A stretch of 64,000 bases of DNA from Kazachstania africana CBS 2517 (taxonomy: Eukaryota; Ascomycota; Saccharomycetes; Saccharomycetales; Saccharomycetaceae). The position numbers and the translations under genes were made by a program. Positions 32,996 to 41,639 of the stretch are shown one piece after another. Each line of letters starts with the position of its first letter. Position 1 is the first letter of the stretch. Below the pieces are notes generated by a model, which saw only the letters and a list, made by a program, of their open reading frames with translations, was not told where the DNA came from and ran no database searches. The DNA is taken from contig NC_018940.1 in the NCBI RefSeq assembly GCF_000304475.1, forward strand, positions 1,426,001 to 1,490,000, given 5' to 3'.

Positions 32996-34918
32996 ATGAG
33001 CGATATAGAACTATTTAAGGAGAAGGAGGAACAAGAAAATACCACTGTGACTCCTGTGGAATCCTCCCTGACTGACACTTCTGACCTCGTGAATAATGTG
33101 AGAGAGGTACCACCTGTTCCTGAAACACTCAATAGTCCAGAACTTGCAGAGGAAGAAAGTAAAATCGAGAAAGCCATTGAATCAATGGCACCTCCTCCAC
33201 TACCTCCTAAAATGCATCCTGTGGACTCATCTAAGATGACACCACCTCCGTCGCTACCTCCTAGAAATTCTTCACCGCAGTCGAGCACTGAACTGGCACC
33301 ACCAGTTTTACCTCCAAGGCATGTTGCCGCTCCCTCAGCTCAAAATCAAGGCATCCGTATATTTACCAGTCCAGAGGCAGCCAAGAGCATGATTATTTAT
33401 CAACAGGAACAAATTGTGAAGATACTGAAAGATGAGACAAAATATAAGGCCCAAAACTCATCAGCCATCATTCCCGATGAAATAACAGAAGAATGGGGAA
33501 AACTGATATCAGCCCCTTATGAAACCATTCATCAGTATAGCGTTGATATCGAAACGCTTTTAGTCGCGCATGTTCCTGAAGATATACGAGCCAACGTATG
33601 GGATTCGCTCTCTTTCAATTACTGTCACAACTGGGAAATAGTTTACAGTAGCCTATTAGAAAACGATTTCATTTCAGATGACACCTTACTATATGACTTG
33701 CAAAATTCGGACTACGTCCCTGCTGATTTACTGGAGTCAATCTTTAATGTAATAAAAGGAGCAATTTTACTTAATGACGACATCAAATACAACGAATCAC
33801 TAATTTTCATAGCAACATGTATCTACCATGTTGTAAAAGATGAAGTTCGTGCTTTCGGCTTATTAAGTACTTTATTAAAATTCTATGATGCAAAGCAACT
33901 TTATCTGGAAAATTCACCTGGTCTCTCAATGTTACTATTCCAATTCGATAGATTATTAGAAGAGAATTCTCCTCAAATTTATAGTTTCCTAGTCAAGAGA
34001 GGTATACGTTCATCAATGTACATGTCCAATTATTTTTTGACTTTTTTCTCATCAATTCTTCCAATTGAATCTTCCTCGAATGTAATGGATTTGGTTTTCT
34101 TTGAGGGTCTTGGAAGTCTTTTGAAAATTGCATTAACTTTGATGATTAAAAATAAAGACAAAATAATTTCATTAGAATTCGATGATTTATTATTCTTCCT
34201 CAGAAATAACTTATTTGATGTCTATCTTAATGAAGGTACAACTAGGGAGGAAAACAATGAATCGGACGATGATAATGCATCAGTTATGCACAAAAATGCA
34301 GTTGTTTCCATAACAGCAGATAATCTAGACATCAAAAAATTGATAGAAGATGCGCTAAATGAGTCTTCAATTACACCAGAGGAATTGGCTAAATATGAGT
34401 CAGAGTATAACGAAATTCATTTGAATGAACTTGCTCAACAGGAACAAATTTCGCAACTTGAAGAGAGTAATATGAAACTTCAGAAACAAGTTCGTGAACT
34501 GGAAATTAAGCATACAATATTGAGTAGGGAACATGTTACCATTGCAAATGAATTGCTGCAAAACAGATTGAAGATGGAATCCGTTGTGAAGGAAAATACC
34601 AACATGAAGTTAGAAGTTTTGGGAATGGAAAAAGAGATCAATACCCAAATAAAGAAAAATAAAGAAATCCAAAGAAGATCAGTTCCAGTAGAATTGAGTA
34701 AAGATCTTGAGAAAACATTGAAAAAGAATGCAACTGTTATGCAGCAGAATTTAATTTTACAGGATAGAGTTACTGATTTGGAAAGAGTCATTGAAGAAAT
34801 TAGGAGAGCTACAGAAGCAGGAGAGCTTTACCAACCGGCAAATGCCGCAAGTGATAAATTGAGCAAGACGCCTGTTATTGGTGGTAGTTGGAATGGCTTT
34901 AAAAAAGTATTTAGTTGA
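32996..34918 (+). CDS. GYL1: TBC-domain protein lacking GAP catalytic residues
   Basis: 640 residues from the first ATG (the frame opens nine codons earlier at GTG). N-terminus: proline-rich SH3-ligand segments (PPPLPPKM, PPSLPPRN, PPVLPPRH). Then a TBC domain (about 190-410, VPEDIRANVWDSL) and a C-terminal coiled coil (about 475-600) ending in KLSKTPVIGGSWNGFKKVFS. The Rab-GAP arginine finger (IxxDxxR) is replaced by LLYDLQNSD and the glutamine finger (YxQG) by YNES, so it should not stimulate GTP hydrolysis. In S. cerevisiae, Gyl1 is the inactive partner of Gyp5, acting on Ypt1/Sec4 at bud tips with Rvs167. Position equals YMR192W. Confidence 0.9.
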   Translation: MSDIELFKEKEEQENTTVTPVESSLTDTSDLVNNVREVPPVPETLNSPELAEEESKIEKAIESMAPPPLPPKMHPVDSSKMTPPPSLPPRNSSPQSSTELAPPVLPPRHVAAPSAQNQGIRIFTSPEAAKSMIIYQQEQIVKILKDETKYKAQNSSAIIPDEITEEWGKLISAPYETIHQYSVDIETLLVAHVPEDIRANVWDSLSFNYCHNWEIVYSSLLENDFISDDTLLYDLQNSDYVPADLLESIFNVIKGAILLNDDIKYNESLIFIATCIYHVVKDEVRAFGLLSTLLKFYDAKQLYLENSPGLSMLLFQFDRLLEENSPQIYSFLVKRGIRSSMYMSNYFLTFFSSILPIESSSNVMDLVFFEGLGSLLKIALTLMIKNKDKIISLEFDDLLFFLRNNLFDVYLNEGTTREENNESDDDNASVMHKNAVVSITADNLDIKKLIEDALNESSITPEELAKYESEYNEIHLNELAQQEQISQLEESNMKLQKQVRELEIKHTILSREHVTIANELLQNRLKMESVVKENTNMKLEVLGMEKEINTQIKKNKEIQRRSVPVELSKDLEKTLKKNATVMQQNLILQDRVTDLERVIEEIRRATEAGELYQPANAASDKLSKTPVIGGSWNGFKKVFS

Positions 34919-35093
34919 TATATATATATATACATACTTCTGAGCCGGATTTAATTAGACTGTCTTGCTGAGAAGTACACTATTTGGATTTCGAATGATA
35001 CTGTGCTTACTTGAAAGGAAAAGGGTAGAAAAACTAAAAAAAAAAATAAGTATTATTTTACTTTAGATCTTGAACGATCGAGCATATAGACCA

Positions 35094-35651
35094 ATGAACA
35101 TATTGAAGAGATTCCTGCTTCAACGCTCATTTGGCACTTTTCATCCTATTCATAGAGAATGGAGAATAATTGAATCAAAGAGGATTGCTAAAAAGCCAGC
35201 TTATAGAATTGGAGATCCTAAACCTCTTTATATACCAAAGAAGGTGGCAGAGTTCCCAGATTATAAATATGGTGAGCCTAGTGTTTTCAAGCAAAGTAAG
35301 AAAGGTCTCTATGGAGGTTCTTTCATTCAGTTTGGCCACAGTATATCAGAGAGTAAGAATAAAGTAAAGAGGCGCTGGCTCCCGAATATTGTCAGGAAAG
35401 AGTTGTGGAGTGAAGCATTAAATAGGAGGATAAGGATTAAGCTAACGGCAAAGGTATTGAGGACAATAAGTAAAGAAGGTGGGATTGATAATTATTTGAT
35501 TAAGGACAAATCTGCTAGAATAAAGGAATTAGGCCCTACAGGGTGGAAGCTTCGCTACAGAGTTATGCAAAAATTGGAGCAGAACAAAGGACATTTACGT
35601 CAGGGCAATCATAATAAAGAAATGAGAGACGAAGTACTACGTAAATTTTGA
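35094..35651 (+). CDS. MRPL24: Mitochondrial large-subunit ribosomal protein bL28m, short form
   Basis: 185 residues starting [23 protein letters not shown], a likely mitochondrial presequence. The conserved core ([90 protein letters not shown]) is bL28 with the yeast extensions. S. cerevisiae Mrpl24 continues for about 75 more residues; here the frame ends soon after [15 protein letters not shown] with an unrelated charged tail. The frame as printed shows no obvious frameshift into a homologous continuation. A Puf3 site lies in the 3' region. Upstream eight codons open to a TTG are not used. Confidence 0.92.
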   Translation: MNILKRFLLQRSFGTFHPIHREWRIIESKRIAKKPAYRIGDPKPLYIPKKVAEFPDYKYGEPSVFKQSKKGLYGGSFIQFGHSISESKNKVKRRWLPNIVRKELWSEALNRRIRIKLTAKVLRTISKEGGIDNYLIKDKSARIKELGPTGWKLRYRVMQKLEQNKGHLRQGNHNKEMRDEVLRKF

Positions 35652-35759
35652 AAGAAATGCCTAAAAGGTGCTTACAAGAGGTATATTCCACAAAAATTTG
35701 CGAATACGACATCCAGCCGAGGAATAATAGCGGCTGAACTTATCTACAATTCCTCCAAC

Positions 35760-35769
35760 CTTGTAAATA
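35760..35769 (+). promoter_or_regulatory. Puf3 site downstream of MRPL24
   Basis: CTTGTAAATA fits CNUGUANAUA exactly, 108 bases after the stop, a normal distance for a yeast 3' UTR. Confidence 0.65.
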
Positions 35770-36006
35770 ACGAACGTCCGTACGTGTATATAAGAAACCA
35801 CATTATTAATGATTCAATTTGAATAGCATCATCACCTTAATTGAGTTAAGCCCTAGTTAATAAACCAGTGGTGTGACCCGGTTTCTCATCTCAGAAGGTC
35901 GAAAAAAAATTTTTTTGGTTGACGTATAAATATGCAACGGTAAAAATATGAAGTTGAGTTAATTGTTTTTACGGTTTTTTTGCTGTTTCCTTCTAAAGAA
36001 ACCACA

Positions 36007-36108
36007 ATGTCTTTTATTGATAGACACCCAGAGTCACGGTTCGTCCAGGATGAAATATGCCAGTGGACGTATATATTTTACTCAGTAAGATATACGGTAA
36101 GGTACTAG
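36007..36108 (+). CDS. Possible 33-residue open frame
   Basis: ATG in an ideal context (AAGAAACCACAATGTC) about 80 bases after a TATA-like box. The product begins MSFIDRHPESRFVQDEICQW and is polar, then aromatic. No known relative. It may be the start of a decayed gene, a short peptide gene, or chance. Listed because both start context and spacing look gene-like. Confidence 0.2.
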   Translation: MSFIDRHPESRFVQDEICQWTYIFYSVRYTVRY

Positions 36109-37334
36109 TTGCTTTACTGCCGTGCTCGCGGTTGATCTTAGAATAATCCTTTTTTGGAATTTGAAAAGTATCTACGCTAGAACTGTGAATCAATATAAGT
36201 TATGATTAGATATTTCTTCACGTACAAATGTGTTTTTTTAAACATTTCTTGATCGTATAAAGAGTGTTGGTAAATGAATAGGTTCAATTTAAATGTGGAA
36301 CGTTGCAATTCATGTTTAAGACTTTCCAAAGTGGAAATGTTCCTAGATCAAATGATTATTCATTACCAAAACAGACATGTTCCTCTTGATGGAATTTTTC
36401 AGGAGTATCATCTTAATCGTAGATTATCAATTTCCCTTGTATTATCAAAAAAAATTTGTCTTACACTGTGCTAAAATGTGACAAGTAATAATGGCTCGCC
36501 ACGGCAAGTAAATTAGACGAAGCAAACTTGAATCCGTGACAGCTACTTTCGGTGTTCTGAGGCAACGCAAAGAATACTCCCCTCGGGTATGAAGAAAGTA
36601 CAGCAGCAACTGGAAATGTATATGCACCTTTAGTAAATAAAAAATGATTTACCCTTCAAGAGAGAGAACGTTCTTCACTCCGCTATGCGCGACGACCAGA
36701 GGGGAAAAAAGCACAGTGACCTGGTCGTTCTCCCTTCTAGACTTGGTGGGACTTCCCATCACCACGGTTCCCCGCGCATTTTCTCACTCCTCTATTTTTT
36801 TATTGATTTTTTTTCTCGTCTCCGCCTGGGTCTCAAGACCCGCCCTCGTTTCTCCCGCCAAACTCCTTTCCGGCCTCCTCCCTAACTGTCAACGGACTCC
36901 GCGGCATGTCTTCAGAAAAGGTAGGACAGCACACGACAGAAGTCTAATTGAAAAATTATTCAAGGCACACGAACGAAAAATTGTGGGAAATTCTCTCTCT
37001 CTTGACTCTTGTGAGTGGGAAAACATCTTATGTGTGATCAGCATGTAAGAAGAAAAAAATTTTCTATTCTCAGGCACTCACCATCATCACCATTGTGACC
37101 GCTCGTAGGCAACGTGTAAATATGTACATAACGTATATAAATAATATCAAACTTTCTCTTTCAAATTGTACTTGTTGCCTTCGATTCAATTACATGCCAA
37201 TTCAACTGCTATAGTTTCTATTTCTTCTGTTCCTTATAATTTTCTCTATTCCCAAAATCAATTGCATGCAAATATAGCATAATAAGACACCCCATACTGT
37301 ATCTATCTGCTACCCTCCATCACATAAGTAGCTA

Positions 37335-37658
37335 ATGTCACTCTCAATTGAAACTCTCTCATTTCATGAGGACGTCGTCTTTCCTTTATCTTTTGTCCAC
37401 AGCAATCTGGAACGCCCAGTACTGCAAGACTCTGCCACGCCAAGGACAGAAGAATTATCGTCCATTATAAACTCTCCACTCAATACTGATGCAATTCCCG
37501 ACGTGGATGCGGAAATCATTTCAAATAATAACTACACATACACTAGTACGACGACCTCTCAAAGTAGCTACGCACCATCATCGTCCGAATCATTCACAGA
37601 ATTATACTACGCTAACGTAGCACAACAAAACTACAGACTCTGGCTTTCAAAATTCTAA
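37335..37658 (+). CDS. ICY1: Icy1/Icy2-family protein
   Basis: 107 residues. The C-terminal end (SSSESFTELYYANVAQQNYRLWLSKF) is the conserved signature of the Icy1/Icy2 pair; the rest is S/T-rich and poorly conserved. S. cerevisiae Icy1 (YMR195W, about 127 residues) is a small protein of unknown biochemical role, induced by amino-acid limitation and required in far-red light or energy-stress screens. It sits between MRPL24 and YMR196W here, as in S. cerevisiae once RPL36A and CMC4 are discounted. Long gene-free stretches on both sides suggest complex regulation. Confidence 0.85.
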   Translation: MSLSIETLSFHEDVVFPLSFVHSNLERPVLQDSATPRTEELSSIINSPLNTDAIPDVDAEIISNNNYTYTSTTTSQSSYAPSSSESFTELYYANVAQQNYRLWLSKF

Positions 37659-38202
37659 CGGACACCACACCACCCCATATGCATTGACTAGTATATATAC
37701 AGCATATATATATTGTAATTAACGATCCTCTATCATTCTTTATGTCTTCTATCTGTTCGTATTCTCGGACTTTCTCAACTTTGCAAAATCTTCATTTTCC
37801 AACCGGTAAATCGCTCGTACTGAAGAAGACATTCATAATCCTCGTTTCTTGCCGACAGGGATGTGGAGTTCGTTTGAATGAACTCTCTCTCTCTTTCTTT
37901 TTCCATCCCCCTATATCAGCTTTCGGTATTACAAACACACCAAAAATATTCATTTCTGTTTATTAATAGGTCAATTCTCCTCTAAGACTATCTTTTTTTT
38001 TCTTCTCCCAACAAAAATCCATAACACTTCCAATATGGGAAATTGTCATATCCCTTGAAAAAGAAAAATTTTTAGACACCTTCCAGATCTCGAGTATATA
38101 TATATATATATATATCTATTCCGTGTATAACTTTCAATAATCATCTATCAATTATTCATCTTCTTCCATAATCAGAAATTACGGTATCCCGATTTTGTAA
38201 TA
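37659..38202 (+). promoter_or_regulatory. YMR196W promoter
   Basis: Pyrimidine-rich leader with CCCCCT (about 37908, stress-element core) and a (TA)n run at 38095-38115 that supplies a TATA box about 90 bases before the ATG. A 74-codon open frame inside is rejected as pyrimidine-tract chance. Confidence 0.5.
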
Positions 38203-41200
38203 ATGAATAAGCTAAGAAATGAATTAGTTGATTCTACCGCTGAAGAGAAAAGATTGCATGAAAATGAAACAAAGGAAAAATATTGGTATAAATGGGGACC
38301 CTACTTAAGTGAAAGAAGTTGGGCCACAGTCCGTGAAGATTACTCTTACAATGGTGATGCGTGGTCTCATTTCCCCTTTGAACATGCTAATGCTCGCGTA
38401 TTTAGATGGGGTGAAGATGGGCTATTTGGTGTATCCGATAATAAACAATTAATATGTTTAAATCTTGCCCTTTGGAATGGTAAAGATTCACGCTTGAAAG
38501 AAAGACTGTTTGGTTTAACTGGTCCGCAAGGTAATCATGGTGAAGATGTGAAAGAATTGTATTATTATTTGGATAATACCCCAACTCATTCCTATATGAA
38601 AGCATTATACAAATACCCTTTCAAAAATCCATATCCATACGAAGAATTAGTTCAAGAAAATGGTAAAAGAGGTTATCAAGACAAAGAATTTGAAATTTAT
38701 GACATTAACGGCATGTATAGAGATAAAGAAACTCAGGATAATTGTTATTTTGACGTCTTTTTCGAAATGGCAAAGGATTCTGAAAATCCAAATGATTTAA
38801 ATTTTAGAATTACTGCCCATAATAGAAGTTCCACGGATTCAGGTGAATTATATATTGCTCCACAGATTTTTTTCAGAAATACTTGGGCTTGGGATGGTTC
38901 TATAAGAAATGATAAACCTCATTTAGAAAGGGACAAAATTTTAGAAAATTTAATCAATGTCACACATAAAAAATATGGAACCCGTCAAATTGTATTTCAA
39001 CCATCGCCTGGAGGATTTGGTGATGATGATGTTAATGATGCAGAAGATATTGATCCAGTACTATTATTCACTGAAAATGAATCAAATTTAGTTAAATTGT
39101 TTGGTGAAAAGGAAAATCCTGCAAAATATACAAAAGATGCATTTGAAGAATTTTTGGTTCATGGTAACGAAGATGCTGTAAACCCAGAAAATAAAGGCTC
39201 TAAAGCATGTGCCGTATACCATTTCAAAAATATACCTCCAAACGAATATGTGACAGTAAGATACAAATTCACTAATGATCCTTCAAATAATATTTATCCA
39301 GCACAAGATGTGGCAGTTGTAGATGAAGAAGTTTTTGACCAAGTCTTCGAAAGTCGTGAAGCCGATGCTGATAATTTTTACTGGAGAGTAACTCCTTTAC
39401 CAATCAGTGACGAACTGAGAAATGTTCAAAGACAAGCGTTCGCAGGGCTGTTGTGGACAAAGCAATTTTATAATTTTATTTACGATAATTGGTACAATGG
39501 GGATAAAGATATTAAACCAAGACCACCTCCAAATAGAGCTAATGGACGAAATAGAGCATGGAAGCATCTTTATATTGATGATATATTATCCATGCCCGAT
39601 AAGTGGGAATATCCCTTCTTTGCCTCCTGGGATAGTGCATTTCATTGTATTCCATTGGCAATGATTGATCCAGCCTTTGCTAAGAAACAATTGGATTTGT
39701 TGACAAGGGAGTGGTATATGCATCCAAATGGACAAATTCCAGCCTACGAGTGGAATTTCAATGATGTTAATCCGCCGGTTCATGCTTGGGCAGTTTATCG
39801 TGTGTTTAAGATTGAAAGAAATATTTACAACCGTGAAGATCGCCTCTTTTTAGAGAGTGTCTTCCAAAAATTGTTATTGAATTTCACTTGGTGGGTCAAT
39901 AGAAAGGATACGCATGGCAAGAACGTCTTTGAAGGTGGCTTCTTAGGCTTAGATAACATTGGTATATTCAACAGATCGGAGCCTTTGCCTACGGGTGGTG
40001 TTCTGGAACAAGCAGATTCTACAGGTTGGATGGCATTCTTCTGCCTACAAATGTTGAACATAGCTCTAGAGTTGGCTAAAGAAAATCCAACTTACGAAGC
40101 TATTGCATCAAAGTTCTTTGAACATTTTATTTTAATCAGTGATTCGATGTCGTATGAATATGAATACAGTGAAGTAGATGAAGAAGGTAAAAAGATTATC
40201 AAACAGAATTTGTGGAATGAGGATGATGAATTTTACTATGACGCTATCGCTTGGGGAGAGGATAACAAACAACAATTACCTATCAGATCCTTAGTTGGGT
40301 TAATTCCACTTTACGCTTCTATGACTCTTGAACCAAGTGTGATTGCTCAATTCCCACGTTTCAAGAAAAGAGTGGACTGGTTTATTAATAATCGTGCAGA
40401 GATTTTTGACAGAAATGTGGCGTCGATGTCAAAGAAAGGTGTCGGTGAAAGATTACTTATGTCATTGGTCTCTAAAGATAGATTAGAAGCTATCTTAAGA
40501 AGATTATTAGATGAATCTGAGTTTTTATCAGATTACGGTATTAGATCGATGTCAAAACATCATGAAAAATACCCCTTCGAAATGGATGTTCATGGCAATA
40601 AATATACTGTAAGTTATTTATCTGGTGAATCTGACTCCGGTATGTTTGGTGGTAACTCAAATTGGAGAGGACCAATATGGTTCCCAACCACTTTCTTAAT
40701 CGTCGAAGCACTACAAAGATTTTACCTATATTACGGCTCTTCATTTAAAGTGGAGTGTCCTAGAGGTTCAGGTAGTTATTTGAACCTCGCGGAAATTGCA
40801 GAAGAAATCTGTTATCGTATGATACATCTGTTTGTGCCAGATAACAATGGTGAAAGAGCTATTTATTATGGAAAATCATCCAACTTCTTATCCACTGATC
40901 CATATTTCAGAAATTATGTGACATTTTACGAATACTTCGATGGTGATACAGGAAGAGGACTTGGTGCATCTCATCAATGTGGATGGACAGCTCTTGTTGC
41001 CAAATGGATCAGCGATGTTGGATTATCTTGTGTAAGATTGCCTCGTACGCCAAGATCCTCAATTTCAGCTTCTGCTGTTACTGAAAGTAGTGCTATAAGC
41101 TCAGCTCCACTGACTGGCGACGGTACCGTTAGAAGATGGGTTAGACGTAAGAGCGCTAGGTCGGTTGTAAGCTACACGGCTAATGTTCTAGAATTATCAG

Positions 41201-41490
41201 AAGAAGAAAAGCATCACCATAGAATTGGTGGTACCAGTCTCGGTTTAACCCCCAGAGCAAGTATAACAAGCGAAAAGGCAAGGGAAATTCTGGCAGCACA
41301 AGAAGAACAATTGAAAAGTAAGGAAGATAAATATACTGAAGACCTGGAAAATGAGGGGAGAGATGATGAGCAAGGTATTGAAAATAAATTCGAATCGAAA
41401 ATCATCAATAAATTAAAAGACAAGATGAAAAAAATGTCTTTTGGCAGCAAAACGTCTTTAGATGAGGAAAACAATGATGATGGTAAATAG
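38203..41490 (+). CDS. YMR196W: Glycoside hydrolase family 63-like protein
   Basis: 1095 residues, close to S. cerevisiae Ymr196w (about 1088). The central and C-terminal part is an (alpha/alpha)6 GH63-type barrel: FASWDSAFHCIPLAMIDP (near 470), NGQIPAYEWNFNDVNPP, GGVLEQADSTGWMAF, YGIRSMSKHHEKYPF, NSNWRGPIWFPTTFLI and GLGASHQCGWTALVAKW. Relatives include bacterial and fungal exo-acting glucosidases and mannosylglycerate hydrolases; the true substrate in yeast is not known. There is no signal peptide or membrane anchor, so it is cytosolic, unlike ER glucosidase I. The last 150 residues are charged and serine-rich, with possible phosphosites (RRWVRRKSARS). It is the last gene collinear with chromosome XIII. 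Confidence 0.93.
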   Translation: MNKLRNELVDSTAEEKRLHENETKEKYWYKWGPYLSERSWATVREDYSYNGDAWSHFPFEHANARVFRWGEDGLFGVSDNKQLICLNLALWNGKDSRLKERLFGLTGPQGNHGEDVKELYYYLDNTPTHSYMKALYKYPFKNPYPYEELVQENGKRGYQDKEFEIYDINGMYRDKETQDNCYFDVFFEMAKDSENPNDLNFRITAHNRSSTDSGELYIAPQIFFRNTWAWDGSIRNDKPHLERDKILENLINVTHKKYGTRQIVFQPSPGGFGDDDVNDAEDIDPVLLFTENESNLVKLFGEKENPAKYTKDAFEEFLVHGNEDAVNPENKGSKACAVYHFKNIPPNEYVTVRYKFTNDPSNNIYPAQDVAVVDEEVFDQVFESREADADNFYWRVTPLPISDELRNVQRQAFAGLLWTKQFYNFIYDNWYNGDKDIKPRPPPNRANGRNRAWKHLYIDDILSMPDKWEYPFFASWDSAFHCIPLAMIDPAFAKKQLDLLTREWYMHPNGQIPAYEWNFNDVNPPVHAWAVYRVFKIERNIYNREDRLFLESVFQKLLLNFTWWVNRKDTHGKNVFEGGFLGLDNIGIFNRSEPLPTGGVLEQADSTGWMAFFCLQMLNIALELAKENPTYEAIASKFFEHFILISDSMSYEYEYSEVDEEGKKIIKQNLWNEDDEFYYDAIAWGEDNKQQLPIRSLVGLIPLYASMTLEPSVIAQFPRFKKRVDWFINNRAEIFDRNVASMSKKGVGERLLMSLVSKDRLEAILRRLLDESEFLSDYGIRSMSKHHEKYPFEMDVHGNKYTVSYLSGESDSGMFGGNSNWRGPIWFPTTFLIVEALQRFYLYYGSSFKVECPRGSGSYLNLAEIAEEICYRMIHLFVPDNNGERAIYYGKSSNFLSTDPYFRNYVTFYEYFDGDTGRGLGASHQCGWTALVAKWISDVGLSCVRLPRTPRSSISASAVTESSAISSAPLTGDGTVRRWVRRKSARSVVSYTANVLELSEEEKHHHRIGGTSLGLTPRASITSEKAREILAAQEEQLKSKEDKYTEDLENEGRDDEQGIENKFESKIINKLKDKMKKMSFGSKTSLDEENNDDGK

Positions 41491-41507
41491 TCATGTAGAT
41501 TTTATAG

Positions 41508-41522
41508 AAAAAAAAAAAAAAA
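41508..41522. repeat. A15 homopolymer
   Basis: Poly-A run just after the YMR196W stop; part of its 3' processing region. Confidence 0.8.
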
Positions 41523-41639
41523 GGTAGCATCGTTGTGTATATTTAGAGTATTTTAAGTATTTCGTAATAAAAATTTGGTTGTTCAAAATAATCTATAAAT
41601 AAAAACCTCTTGAGCCATAAATATATACTTGTGTACCGG

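Larger units (their letters stand above)
35652..37334. other. 1.7-kb spacer where RPL36A is expected
   Basis: S. cerevisiae has intron-bearing RPL36A and CMC4 here; I find neither exon. A TATA-like GTATAAATA (35925-35933) precedes a 33-codon open frame (separate entry). Further right is a GC-richer, pyrimidine-rich tract (36700-36900) with STRE-type cores (CCCCT near 36580, AGGGG near 36700), probably the ICY1 promoter. No tRNA or snoRNA boxes seen. Confidence 0.5.
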
